Assembly (NCBI GenBank): GCA_002356515.1
Contig: AP017605.1
Coordinates: forward strand, 744,001-808,000
Origin: Mesorhizobium loti
Lineage (GTDB): Bacteria; Pseudomonadota; Alphaproteobacteria; Rhizobiales; Rhizobiaceae
Length of the DNA: 64,000 bases
Reading direction: 5' to 3'
In this document: positions 30,103-38,637 of the stretch, in pieces
Position numbering within the stretch: the stretch's first letter is position 1
Layout of the letters: each line of letters begins with the position of its first letter
The notes under the pieces: generated by a model
The model's input: only the letters and a program-made list of their open reading frames with translations
Databases searched by the model: none
Told to the model about the DNA's origin: nothing
Position numbers and translations under genes: made by a program

Positions 30103-30930
30103 TCACGGCGGGTCCATTGCCTTGAGCGCGGCCGGAACCGGATAGCGGCTGCCGTCATAGCGCAGCCAGTAGGTCCGGCTCACCGACTTGCCGGGATGCG
30201 ACTGGCACTCGCCATCCTTGTCAGGAGCCGGCTCGTCGGTATCCTTCCGCTCGACCACGATGATGTCGTGGTAGCCGCGATGGATCGTCGGGCTCATCGC
30301 CAGGCTGACCTGGCTCGAATGAAAGGATCCCGCGCAATTGGTGTCGCCTTCGCCGCCAAAGCCGGCCACGGCAAGCCCGTCGAGCACCCCTTGCAGCGCA
30401 TTGCCGGCGAGGGCGTAGAGCCGCAGGTCGGTTTCGTTGAAGGGATTGGGCTGCGAATGATTGGCCATGTCGATGCGCAGGCCGAAGGCGGTGACACCGG
30501 GCGCCAGCCCATAACGGGCGGTATCGAATTCGATGCCGCGGATGGCGACGGCATCGTCGTTCATCAGCCTGGGCTGGAGCAGGCGCTGGCGTGGCTGCAG
30601 GGTCTTCCTGTCGACGACCAGAAGCTCGATGTCGCCAACATGCTGGCCGTCGACGGATTGGACGCTGTCGATCAGCGGCACAGCGACCAGCAGCAGATCG
30701 TCATGGGCAGGCCAGACCTTGCAGACCAGGCCCGGCATACCGTCCTGCGGGACGGCGAGCGGGATGCTGGTATGCGGCTCGAGCGTGAACGAGCGGCCGT
30801 CGGCGCTTTTTTGAACCGTGGGATAAGCCTGCCGCAACAGCGCAGCGGCATCGCCGCAATCGTCGGCAGAGGCCAGGGCGGGCGACAGGCCGGCGGCGGC
30901 GAGGCCGAGGGCAAGAAACAGTATTCGCAT
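30103..30930 (-). CDS. Secreted protein of unknown function
   Basis: 275 residues with a Sec signal peptide (MRILFLALGLAAAGLSPALASA). The mature domain has Cys at DDCGD, LVCKVW, NCAGS and ECQSH, consistent with two disulfides in the periplasm. The conserved-looking C-terminal stretch SRTYWLRYDGSRYPVPAALK could be a ligand-binding beta unit. No catalytic motif was recognised. The gene lies between tadD and the rearranged 3' end of the pilus operon, on the same strand, but the 311-base gap upstream argues for its own promoter. Confidence 0.7.
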   Translation of the reverse strand: MRILFLALGLAAAGLSPALASADDCGDAAALLRQAYPTVQKSADGRSFTLEPHTSIPLAVPQDGMPGLVCKVWPAHDDLLLVAVPLIDSVQSVDGQHVGDIELLVVDRKTLQPRQRLLQPRLMNDDAVAIRGIEFDTARYGLAPGVTAFGLRIDMANHSQPNPFNETDLRLYALAGNALQGVLDGLAVAGFGGEGDTNCAGSFHSSQVSLAMSPTIHRGYHDIIVVERKDTDEPAPDKDGECQSHPGKSVSRTYWLRYDGSRYPVPAALKAMDPP

Positions 30931-31241
30931 GGGGTTCTCATGTCGCAGGGCCGCGTCCGGGCAGGATGATGGTTGTCGGCCCCGGCTCTGGATTTGTCGA
31001 CTCGCATTTGCTGAGTTTGCAAGTATCCGTAAACCTCATCCAAGCGTTCGGGCGCGCCTGCTTCCCACTGGCAATGCCGAATTGCCGGCAATTCCCTTCA
31101 CCGTAATTCGGATTCTCAGTTGGAAAACATCCTGGCGCGATTGAAGTGCGTCAGAAGCGCCCTTGTCTGGAACAGAGACAGCATTGCTAAGACCTAAGAA
31201 CGGTTTTTTCTGCCAGCACCTGATGGCCGATTGCACACAGA
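30931..31241. other. Intergenic region, no gene seen
   Basis: This 311-base gap between the secreted-protein gene and the small membrane protein becomes AT-rich from about 31180. It contains a perfect 14-base palindrome AATTGCCGGCAATT (31080-31093) and a TTTTTT run at about 31204-31209. There is no credible coding frame. It probably holds the promoter of the secreted-protein gene and the transcript end of the small membrane protein. Confidence 0.5.
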
Positions 31242-31541
31242 TCACCGAGTGGGTTTGTCATTCTTTCTAAAATGAAAGAAATAATTTATAAAGACAAGCA
31301 TAACCATAAGTATTCCAGATATTATTGTGACATGTCTTAAAATAGATAAGACATACATCTGCTCAGAAGTTACATAAACAACAATACCCTTGACATTATA
31401 AGGGATAATTAGCCCCCTACCAGGATCAGTAACTCTTGGATACCCTACGTATGTATTGTCTAGTAGCGTATTTGCGGCAACGGCTGCTATCCAGGCAGTA
31501 GCGATAGCTACCACCAACGCAGATCTAAACCTTTTGAGCAT
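31242..31541 (-). CDS. Small two-TM membrane protein, possible immunity protein
   Basis: 99 residues with two hydrophobic helices (about 6-26, SALVVAIATAWIAAVAANT, and 68-90, RHVTIISGILMVMLVFINYF) and a loop of about 40 residues between them; the C-terminus is basic (FRKNDKPTR). Codon use is clearly AT-richer than in all neighbours, a sign of transfer. It starts 9 bases after the stop of a glycine-rich ORF without a start codon. A short Gly-rich protein followed directly by a small membrane protein is the layout of bacteriocin or toxin and immunity pairs. This is inference: no family is recognised. Confidence 0.6.
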   Translation of the reverse strand: MLKRFRSALVVAIATAWIAAVAANTLLDNTYVGYPRVTDPGRGLIIPYNVKGIVVYVTSEQMYVLSILRHVTIISGILMVMLVFINYFFHFRKNDKPTR

Positions 31542-31550
31542 GTTTCACCA

Positions 31551-31781
31551 TTATTCGAATGGATCGTAGACCGTCGTATAAGTTCCTGCTGCGGTAAATG
31601 ATGCGCCTGCTGCAGCCCCTACCGTTGCGCCGCCGCCCGTCACCGGGCCATGAGGACTATCTCCAGTAAAGTAGTCCATAGACCCACCGAGCCCAAGCCC
31701 GCCGTGACCCGCAATGTTGCCAAACCATCCTCGTAGGTCGCCAATTGTCTGGGCATTTGGAATTACGGTGACAGTGCACTT
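31551..31781 (-). pseudogene. Start-less small glycine-rich ORF (possible toxin or bacteriocin remnant)
   Basis: A 76-codon frame reading KCTVTVIPNAQTIGDLRG... then GNIAGHGGLGLGGS, GGGATVGAAAGASF and YTTVYDPFE before TAA. At its first codon the sequence is AAG. The aligned position in the neighbouring copy (32216-32218) is ATG, after GAGGG with a 4-base gap: a good start with a ribosome-binding site. So one base (31780) separates this frame from a normal small gene. The other copy keeps the start but is cut after seven codons. The Gly/Ala-rich tail recalls bacteriocin-like peptides and the tails of contact-dependent toxins. The true N-terminus may instead have been longer and lost. Confidence 0.5.
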
Positions 31782-32196
31782 TAATCCCTCTTTGCCCCGT
31801 ATAGACTCACTGCATGGCCGCCTCTGAACATCAGTGAAACTGGCCGTTCGTCATTTTGACGATGATTGGAATGACCGCGATCATCAGCACCACCGGCAGG
31901 ATGCACACCGTCACCGGTATCGACATCTTGGCCGGCAGGGCATGCGCTTTTTCCTCGGCCAGCGACATGCGCTTGTGGCGCATTTCGTCGGAGAAGACGC
32001 GCAGCGCGCCCGACAGGCTGGTGCCGAGTTCCTTCGACTGCTGCAACAGCGTGGCGAAGGAGCGGACCTCGTCCAGGCTGAGGCGCTCGGCGAGTGCCTT
32101 CAGCGCATCGTCGAGGCTGCGCCCGGCCCTCAGTTCCAGTGACACCAGCTGCAAATTCTGGCTGAGTGCTGGATAGGTCTTGGCGAGCTCCTTCGA
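31760..32196. repeat. 437-bp tandem duplication, copy 1 (tadC-distal)
   Basis: This copy begins GAATTACGGTGACAGTGCAC and spans the 3' end of tadC and about 75 bases downstream. It is repeated at 32197-32633 with about 22 base differences and one 1-base indel. In the shared tadC part all differences I compared are synonymous. Confidence 0.9.
31831..32196 (-). pseudogene. tadC: 3' fragment of tadC (duplicated, no start)
   Basis: Encodes the last 120 or so residues of TadC, from KELAKTYPALSQN to the C-terminal VKMTNGQFH, in one open frame with the same stop. The protein sequence matches the tail of the intact tadC at every residue I compared over 106 positions, although the DNA differs by about 5 percent. 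It has no own start or ribosome-binding site. The upstream junction joins seven codons of a small ORF (MCTVTVI) out of frame to this fragment. It cannot be a functional assembly protein on its own. Confidence 0.88.
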
Positions 32197-32633
32197 GAAT
32201 TACGGTGACAGTGCACATTAATCCCTCTTCGCCCCGTATAGACTCACCGCACGGCGCCTCTGAACATCAGTGAAACTGGCCGTTCGTCATTTTGACGATG
32301 ATCGGGATGACCGCGATCATCAGCACCACCGGCAGGATGCAGACCGTCACCGGTATCGACATCTTGGCCGGCAGGGCGTGCGCCTTTTCCTCGGCCAGCG
32401 ACATGCGCTTATGGCGCATTTCGTCGGAGAAGACGCGCAGCGCGCCCGACAGGCTGGTGCCGAGTTCCTTCGACTGCTGCAGCAGCGTGGCAAAGGAGCG
32501 GACCTCGTCCAGGCTGAGGCGCTCGGCGAGAGCCTTCAGCGCGTCGTCGAGGCTGCGCCCGGCCCGCAGTTCCAGCGACACCAGTTGCAGGTTCTGGCTG
32601 AGTGCCGGATAGGTCTTGGCAAGCTCCTTCGAG
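32197..32633. repeat. 437-bp tandem duplication, copy 2 (part of intact tadC)
   Basis: This is the upstream-side copy of the duplication. It includes the real 3' end of tadC (32267 onwards), its short downstream region and the first seven codons of the small ORF starting at 32218. The boundary with copy 1 lies at about 32197, where GAATTACGG recurs; microhomology at the joint is no more than two or three bases. Confidence 0.88.
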
Positions 32634-33238
32634 ACGCGCTCGATGCCGGCCTCCATGCTCATGCCGGCATCCGAGCAGACGATCATCAAATCCATGAAGT
32701 CGGGAAAGCCGTTGCGGTATTCGCGCATCTTCTCCCGCACCTTCTGGGTCAGCACCAGACCAGGCAGGAAATACCCGGCAACGCCCGACAGGATGACGAA
32801 CGCCCAGCGGCTGGCCATCGTCGCTTCGGCGCTGGCCATCCACTGGTTGAGGACAAAGGCGCCGAACGCGGCGCCGATCAGCGCCGAGAAGCGGATGATG
32901 AAGAACGTGCCGACGGCGCGCGGCTCCATATAGCCGGCCTGGATCAGCTTCATGCGCAACCGCGCGACATTTTCCGGATCGCTCTTGGCGTAGAATTCCT
33001 GCGCCCGCTTGACCGCCTTCTCGCGCACGACGCCGGTGTTCTTCTTCTGCAGCGGCTCGGGCTTCGCGGTCACGGCACTTTGGTCGACCTTGAGCCGGCG
33101 CTTCACCTCGTTGCGGTCGCCCTTCGCCATGACCATCGGCCAGGCAACCGCGACACTGCCGAGCGCCAGAAGCAGGATGGCCACCGGTATCAGGGAGGTC
33201 GGCGCAAGCGAGGCGAGGAACTCGATGAAGCCCTGCAT
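32267..33238 (-). CDS. tadC: Flp pilus assembly inner-membrane protein TadC
   Basis: 323 residues with hydrophobic helices at about 15-35, 110-130, 140-165 and 295-318. The T2SSF (type II secretion F) domain occupies about 160-285 (PDFMDLMIVCSDAGMSMEAGIERVSKEL, then SFATLLQQSKELGTSLSGALRVFSDEMR). With TadB it forms the platform on which CpaF drives Flp pilin assembly. It starts 2 bases after tadB ends and is last in the intact cpa/tad run. Its 3' end has been duplicated downstream. Confidence 0.94.
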   Translation of the reverse strand: MQGFIEFLASLAPTSLIPVAILLLALGSVAVAWPMVMAKGDRNEVKRRLKVDQSAVTAKPEPLQKKNTGVVREKAVKRAQEFYAKSDPENVARLRMKLIQAGYMEPRAVGTFFIIRFSALIGAAFGAFVLNQWMASAEATMASRWAFVILSGVAGYFLPGLVLTQKVREKMREYRNGFPDFMDLMIVCSDAGMSMEAGIERVSKELAKTYPALSQNLQLVSLELRAGRSLDDALKALAERLSLDEVRSFATLLQQSKELGTSLSGALRVFSDEMRHKRMSLAEEKAHALPAKMSIPVTVCILPVVLMIAVIPIIVKMTNGQFH

Positions 33239-33239
33239 G

Positions 33240-34205
33240 TCAGAACCTGAAATTCGACATTTTGAACATCATCAGATTGCCCAGCATCAGCCAGGCGACC
33301 GACCCGCCGATCAGGTACCAGGTTTTCGGCTCGTCCCAGACATCGCGGTAGAAGCCCGGCATCAGCGCCATGATGGCGGCAAACAGCAGCGCCGGTATCG
33401 CCGTCAGGATGTAGGCCGACATGCGGCCCTCGGTCGAGATGGCGCGCACCTTGCGGCGCAGCTTGCCGCGCTCGCGGATCGTCAACGCCAGGCCGTCGAG
33501 GATCTCGCGCAGATTGCCGCCAGAACTGGACTGGATCGAGACGGCGGTGATGAACAGCGGCAGGTCCTCATGACCGACCCTGTCGAACAGCGAATTCAAA
33601 GCCGAGACCAGATCGGAACCATAGGTCACTTCATCGGCGATGACGCCGAACTCTGTGCCGATCGGATCGGGCATTTCGCGCGACACCATGGCGACGGCCA
33701 CCGGCACCGGGTGACCGGCCTTGAGGCCGCGCGTGATCAGCTCCAGTGCCTCGGGCAACTGCATGCCGAAACGCTTGAGCCGGCGCTTGCGCTTGAAGCG
33801 CATCACCATCACCGGCAGCAGCGGCAGCAGCACGACGAACAGCAGAAGCCCCATCAGCAGCGGCAAGCCATACCAGATGGCGACCAGGGCCATGGCCATC
33901 GCCACGCCCGAGGTGATCATCAGGAATTTCGACAGCGGCATGATCATGCCTGACTGCGTGCGCAGCGCGCGGAACCGGTCCGGCGAGAACAGCGAGGTGC
34001 CGGCGTCGAGGCCGCGCTCCTTGCGCAGCTGGATCAGCACCTGCTCCTGGCTGATCTTGTTTTCCTGCAGCTTCATGCGCCGGTTGATGGCGGTGCGCTT
34101 GTCACTGCGGCCGGCATAGAGGAGATAACAGGCCTCGGCGATCATGATGCCGGTGAGCGCTGCTCCGGCGTAGACGACATAGATCGCGCTCAGCCCATCG
34201 AACAC
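33240..34205 (-). CDS. tadB: Flp pilus assembly inner-membrane protein TadB
   Basis: 321 residues with N-terminal and central hydrophobic helices (YVVYAGAALTGIMIAEACYLL; LMITSGVAMAMALVAIWYGL) and a T2SSF domain with PEALELITRGLKAGHPVPVAV and SIQSSSGGNLREILDGLA, the GG-x-L-x-E pattern of the family. It pairs with TadC as the inner-membrane platform. It lies 5 bases after cpaF, in the same operon. Confidence 0.94.
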   Translation of the reverse strand: MFDGLSAIYVVYAGAALTGIMIAEACYLLYAGRSDKRTAINRRMKLQENKISQEQVLIQLRKERGLDAGTSLFSPDRFRALRTQSGMIMPLSKFLMITSGVAMAMALVAIWYGLPLLMGLLLFVVLLPLLPVMVMRFKRKRRLKRFGMQLPEALELITRGLKAGHPVPVAVAMVSREMPDPIGTEFGVIADEVTYGSDLVSALNSLFDRVGHEDLPLFITAVSIQSSSGGNLREILDGLALTIRERGKLRRKVRAISTEGRMSAYILTAIPALLFAAIMALMPGFYRDVWDEPKTWYLIGGSVAWLMLGNLMMFKMSNFRF

Positions 34206-34210
34206 CTGGC

Positions 34211-35632
34211 TTACTCCTGCGGCCGGCCGGGTTCGAAATACCGCCCGGGAAACTCGATGCCCATGGCGCGCATATCCTCGAGGAAGCGCGGCCGGATGCC
34301 GGTCGCCTCGAAATGACCGAGAATGCCGCCATCGGCATCCATGCCGGTGCGTACGAAGCGGAAGATCTCCTGCGTCTGGATGACGTCGCCTTCCATGCCG
34401 GTCACCTCGGCGACGCTTGTCACCTTGCGCTTGCCGTCGGAAAGCCGGGTCAGCTGAACGATGATGTCGATGGCGCTGGCGATCTGGCTGCGGATCGACT
34501 GCACCGTCATCGGCATGCCGGTCATGCCGAGCATCTGTTCGAGGCGCGAAATGGCATCGCGCGGCGTGTTGGCGTGGATGGTCGCCATCGACCCTTCATG
34601 GCCGGTGTTCATCGCCTGCAGCATGTCGAAAGCCTCCTCGCCGCGGCACTCGCCGAGGATGACGCGGTCGGGGCGCATGCGCAGCGCGTTCTTGACGAGA
34701 TCGCGTTGCTTCAACTCGCCATGGCCCTCGATGTTGGCGGGGCGCGTCTCCATGCGCGCGACATGCGGCTGCTGCAGCTGAAGTTCGGCCGCGTCCTCGA
34801 TGGTGATCAACCGCTCGTCTTCGGGAATGAAGGCCGACAGTGCATTGAGCATCGTCGTCTTACCGGTGCCGGTGCCGCCCGAAATGATCGTCGTCTTGCG
34901 GGCGTGCACCGCCGCCGCCAGCACTTCGGCCATGTTCTGGGTGATGGCGCCGAATTCGACCAGCTTGTGCAGGCCGAGCTTGTTCTTGGAGAATTTGCGG
35001 ATCGATACCAGCGGCCCGTCGACGCCAACCGGGCGAATGGCGGCGTTGAAGCGCGAGCCATCCAGCATGCGGGCGTCGACCATCGGCTGCGATTCGTCGA
35101 CGCGGCGGCCGACAGCGGCGACGATCTTGTTAATGATTCTAAGCAGATGCGCCTCGTCCTTGAACGGGATATGGACCTGCTGCAGCTTGCCTTTCTTTTC
35201 GATGAAGCAGTTCTGGTGACCGTTGATCAGGATGTCGTTGATGTCGGGGTCCTTGAGCAGTGGCTCGAGCGGACCGAGGCCAACCATCTCGTCGACGATA
35301 TCGTCGACCAGCGCTTCGAGTTCGACGGTGTTGATCGCCATCCGCTCCTGGCGGGTTTTTTCCGAAACGAAATCATGCACCTGCCGGCGCATCTCCTCCT
35401 TGGGCAAACGCTCCAGCGCCACGAGGTTGATTTCTTCGAGCAGCATCCGGTGAATGCGCACGCGTGCATCGAGCACCTTGTTGGCACTCTTTGCCGGCGC
35501 GACGTCAGGCTTTGCCGGCGAGGCCTTCCGGTTGGTCGGGATGACGACCGCGTGATGTGCCACCGGCGTTGTATCAGCCGGACGTAGCGGGCGCGCGTCG
35601 CGGTTCTGCAGGGTGGAAAAACGGCTGGTCAT
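34211..35632 (-). CDS. cpaF: Pilus assembly secretion ATPase CpaF/TadA
   Basis: 473 residues, a type II/IV secretion ATPase. The Walker A motif is [17 protein letters not shown], the Walker B region is [17 protein letters not shown], and the His box is [22 protein letters not shown]. It powers Flp pilus extension, and in some tad systems also retraction. The start overlaps the stop of cpaE by 4 bases, so the two are translationally coupled. The long N-terminal 70 residues are poorly conserved ([12 protein letters not shown]). Confidence 0.96.
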   Translation of the reverse strand: MTSRFSTLQNRDARPLRPADTTPVAHHAVVIPTNRKASPAKPDVAPAKSANKVLDARVRIHRMLLEEINLVALERLPKEEMRRQVHDFVSEKTRQERMAINTVELEALVDDIVDEMVGLGPLEPLLKDPDINDILINGHQNCFIEKKGKLQQVHIPFKDEAHLLRIINKIVAAVGRRVDESQPMVDARMLDGSRFNAAIRPVGVDGPLVSIRKFSKNKLGLHKLVEFGAITQNMAEVLAAAVHARKTTIISGGTGTGKTTMLNALSAFIPEDERLITIEDAAELQLQQPHVARMETRPANIEGHGELKQRDLVKNALRMRPDRVILGECRGEEAFDMLQAMNTGHEGSMATIHANTPRDAISRLEQMLGMTGMPMTVQSIRSQIASAIDIIVQLTRLSDGKRKVTSVAEVTGMEGDVIQTQEIFRFVRTGMDADGGILGHFEATGIRPRFLEDMRAMGIEFPGRYFEPGRPQE

Positions 35633-36843
35633 CCGGCCTTCCTCCTCAAGAAGCCCTTGCCGAGACCGAACAGCGACTTCGACTTGGCGCCAGTCGCGGC
35701 CGCCTCTTCCGGAAGGATGATCTTCTTCAAATCGTTGACGACATTGGCATTGGGGTCGATCTCGTGCAGCGGCACGCCGCGGTCGACCGCCTCGCGCACC
35801 AGCCGGTAGTTGTTGGAGATACCGCCGACGAAATGCTCGCCGAGGATCTCCTGGACGTCGGCCTGCTTGATGCCATTGTCGAACATCTTCTGCTCGAAAC
35901 GGTTGACGATGACGTTCGGCTTCACTTCCTTGCCGGCGGTCTCATAGACCGCCTGGATCAGCCTTTGCGTGTGGCGCAGGCACGGCACCGTCATCTCGGC
36001 GACGATATAGAGCTTGTTGGAGCCGAGCAGCACCGTCTCCGTCCACGGAAACCAGGTGCGCGGCATGTCGATGACGACATTGTCGAAATAGGCCGAGACG
36101 AGGTCGAGCATGCGCACCACCACATCGGTCTTGAACGAGCGCATCTCCGAGGGATGCGTCGGTGCCGCCAGCACGCACAGCCCGCTGGCATGCTTGGACA
36201 GCATCACATCGAGCAGTTGCCGGTCGAGGCGTTCGGGCTGGTTCTCGATCTCGGTGATGTCGAAACGCGGCTCGAGGTCGAGATATTCGGCGCAGGCACC
36301 TTGCTGGAAATTCAGGTCGACCACGCAGGTCGAAGCGCCACGCGTCACCGAATGATGCAGCTGGAACGCGGTCTGCAGCGCCAGTGTCGTGGTGCCGACA
36401 CCGCCGGCGGCCGGCATGAAGGTGTAGATCTGCGACTCGGTGTTTTCCTCACGCCCCGGCCCTTGCAGCGCCCGCACCACCGAGCGCACCAGATCGGCCG
36501 TGGTGATCGGCTTGACCAGGAAGTCCGCGACCTTGAGCTGCACCAGGATGCGCACGGCAGCGGCGTTGAACTCCTGGGTGACCACGACCACCGGCGCCTT
36601 GCCCTCCAGCCGGCGCATGATGCGCTGCAGCGACTCGACCTCCTCCAGCCTCGCCGCGTCCATGTCGACGATGATGGCGCCGAAGTCCGTCTCCTGGATC
36701 TCGCCGCGCAATTCGGTGACATTCTTTTCCACCGTCGAGAGCTGGATGATCTCGGAGGCGGCGAATGCGGTCCGCGTGTCCTGCACGAAGGTCCTGTCCG
36801 TCGATACGAGCAGGATTTTCCGGGTCTTGATGCCATTTGCCAT
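35629..36843 (-). CDS. cpaE: Pilus assembly ATPase-like localisation protein CpaE/TadZ
   Basis: 404 residues from the ATG at 36843. The N-terminal 125 residues form a receiver-like domain without a clear acceptor Asp. The rest is a MinD/ParA-like ATPase with a deviant P-loop PAAGGVGTTTLAL (144-156), lacking the usual Lys pair, and a CVVDLNFQQGACAEYL switch region. TadZ/CpaE sets the site of pilus assembly, usually a cell pole. An in-frame upstream extension (to 37008) overlaps the lipoprotein gene and is not credible. Confidence 0.93.
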   Translation of the reverse strand: MANGIKTRKILLVSTDRTFVQDTRTAFAASEIIQLSTVEKNVTELRGEIQETDFGAIIVDMDAARLEEVESLQRIMRRLEGKAPVVVVTQEFNAAAVRILVQLKVADFLVKPITTADLVRSVVRALQGPGREENTESQIYTFMPAAGGVGTTTLALQTAFQLHHSVTRGASTCVVDLNFQQGACAEYLDLEPRFDITEIENQPERLDRQLLDVMLSKHASGLCVLAAPTHPSEMRSFKTDVVVRMLDLVSAYFDNVVIDMPRTWFPWTETVLLGSNKLYIVAEMTVPCLRHTQRLIQAVYETAGKEVKPNVIVNRFEQKMFDNGIKQADVQEILGEHFVGGISNNYRLVREAVDRGVPLHEIDPNANVVNDLKKIILPEEAAATGAKSKSLFGLGKGFLRRKAG

Positions 36844-36878
36844 TTTTGTCAGCCTGCGGGCTCGATCGCCCTTTGAGA

Positions 36879-37157
36879 TCAGTTGCCCGAGGTGCCCGTG
36901 GTCGGCTGAGATGCCTTCGCGCCCGCCGCCTGATCGGGCGTGACAGGTCCGGCATCGCCACGCTTGGCAGGCACGAGAAGCCTGGTGTTCTGGACGCCGT
37001 ATTTCCACGGATCGACCATCTGCATGACGGTATTGGCGGCCTGGGCGTTACCGGCGCCCGGCGTCACCCCTTCGCTGCGGACATAATCGTCGCTGGTGCA
37101 GCCGCCGGCCAAACCGGCAAGAAGCAAGGCGATGCTCGATCTCAGGACCAGTAGCAT
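36879..37157 (-). CDS. Small lipoprotein in the cpa operon
   Basis: 92 residues beginning with a lipoprotein signal (MLLVLRSSIALLLAGLAGGC, lipobox AGGC), then TSDDYVRSEGVTPGAGNAQAANTVMQMVDPW. It sits where cpaD is normally found, between cpaC and cpaE, but is less than half of CpaD's length (about 220 residues). The SEGVTPGAGNA-x-ANT-x-x-Q-MVDPW stretch is the part I would expect in a CpaD core, so it may be a shortened CpaD-type protein that helps secretin insertion. The start at 37157 is 4 bases beyond the cpaC stop. Confidence 0.75.
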   Translation of the reverse strand: MLLVLRSSIALLLAGLAGGCTSDDYVRSEGVTPGAGNAQAANTVMQMVDPWKYGVQNTRLLVPAKRGDAGPVTPDQAAGAKASQPTTGTSGN

Positions 37158-37161
37158 GGCT

Positions 37162-38607
37162 TCAGTCCTTCGGCAGGTCGAGGAAATGCCCGACCGTGGT
37201 GGTGGGAGCGGTCCGTGCGGTGTTGCCATCGGCCAGCGCCAGCGCGCGGCCGCTGTCCGACGCCTTCACTTCCTCGGTGTTGTTGAGGAAATAGTCGGCA
37301 TTGCTGGCCGGCTGCGTGCCGCCAGTCGGCTCGGCCATCTTCTTCGACGGATCGACCGGCTTGACCAGGTAAGGCGTGACGATGATGACCAGATCGGTCT
37401 CGCGCCGCTGATAGGATTTCGACGAGAACAGCGCCCCGAGCACCGGCATCTTGCCGAGGCCGGGAATGCGCGACGTTGTAATGTCGTTTTGCGACTGCAG
37501 CAGTCCCGCGATCATGAAGCTCTGGCCGTTCTTGAGATCGACCGACGTCCTGGCGCGGCGTACGATGAAGCCCGGCACGGAGATAGTGCCGATGTTGTAG
37601 GAGGACGACGCATCGATCGAAGAGACTTCCGGCGCGATGTCCAGGCTGACCAGCCCGTCCTTGAGCACGGTCGGCGTGAAGTCCAGGCTGACACCGTATT
37701 TCTTGTAGGTGACGGAGATCTTGCCGTTGTCCTCGGAAACCGGGATCGGGAATTCGCCGCCGGCCAGGAAGCTCGCCGTCTCGCCGGAACGGGCGATCAG
37801 GTTCGGTTCGGCCAGCCGTCGGGCAAGGCCGCGCTCTTCCAGCGCCTTGATTGCGATGTCGATCGACACACCGTTCGACAACAGCCGGCCGATGATCTCG
37901 CCGGTGCCTGCCGCCGGCACGGTTCCCGGATCGATGGTGACGTCGCGCCCGCCGAGGCCATAGGCGAAATTGGCGCTGTATTTGGCACCGAGATCCTGGC
38001 CGGCCTGGCGGTTGATCTCGACGAAACGGACGTTGAGCTGAACCTGCTGCGAGGACGAGATGTTGACCGAGTTGATCACTTCCTCGTTGCCGGAAAAGCG
38101 GCTGGCGATCTTGCTTGCCTTGTCCGCCGCCACCGCGTCATCGGCCTCGCCCGACAGCACGACACGGCCATTGGCCGAGCCGACCTTGATCTTGGCGTCC
38201 GGCACGCTGGCGCGGATGGTGCTGGCCAGCTGGTCGGTGTCGAGCGTCACCTCGATGTCGATGGTGCCGACAAGCTGCTTTTTGTCGTCGAACAGCGCGA
38301 TGCCGGTGGTGCCGAGATTGTTGCCCAGCACATAGAAGGATTTGTCGGTCAGCGGATTGACGTTGGCGATCTCCGGATCGCCGATGACGATCTGGTAGAA
38401 GGCGGCGCTCGTCATGATTGTCTTGGGCTTGCCCTTGGCGACCTTGATCGACGCATTCTTGGTCGACGAGACATAGACCACATCATTGCCCGCCTTGGCC
38501 GCGCCGGGCAAGGTGAGCATCCCGCCCGCAGCCAGAGCAACCGCCATCGCCAGGATGCGCACCAAGCGCAGCCGGCCCGTCATTCGATATAGGGTACGCA
38601 TCAACAT
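37162..38607 (-). CDS. cpaC: Outer-membrane secretin CpaC/RcpA of the Flp pilus
   Basis: 481 residues (ATG 38607; also possible at 38601 and 38631). An N-terminal signal (LVRILAMAVALAAGGMLTLPGAAKA) is followed by a pilus N1-type domain (KPKTIMTSAAFYQIVIGDPEIANVNPLTDKSF), a BON-like domain (about 130-190) and the secretin domain (about 240-420) with VPGFIVRRARTSVDLKNGQSFMIAGL and GKMPVLGALFSSKSY. It forms the outer-membrane pore for pilus passage. The gene is 30 bases downstream of cpaB. Confidence 0.95.
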   Translation of the reverse strand: MLMRTLYRMTGRLRLVRILAMAVALAAGGMLTLPGAAKAGNDVVYVSSTKNASIKVAKGKPKTIMTSAAFYQIVIGDPEIANVNPLTDKSFYVLGNNLGTTGIALFDDKKQLVGTIDIEVTLDTDQLASTIRASVPDAKIKVGSANGRVVLSGEADDAVAADKASKIASRFSGNEEVINSVNISSSQQVQLNVRFVEINRQAGQDLGAKYSANFAYGLGGRDVTIDPGTVPAAGTGEIIGRLLSNGVSIDIAIKALEERGLARRLAEPNLIARSGETASFLAGGEFPIPVSEDNGKISVTYKKYGVSLDFTPTVLKDGLVSLDIAPEVSSIDASSSYNIGTISVPGFIVRRARTSVDLKNGQSFMIAGLLQSQNDITTSRIPGLGKMPVLGALFSSKSYQRRETDLVIIVTPYLVKPVDPSKKMAEPTGGTQPASNADYFLNNTEEVKASDSGRALALADGNTARTAPTTTVGHFLDLPKD

Positions 38608-38637
38608 TGCCCTGTCCCGTCCGGTCCCCACCGGCCT

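Noticed and set aside
31781..32218. A 145-codon frame MCTVTVILEG... on the minus strand
   Set aside because: It is a chimera: seven codons of the small ORF joined out of frame to a tadC fragment read in the wrong frame.
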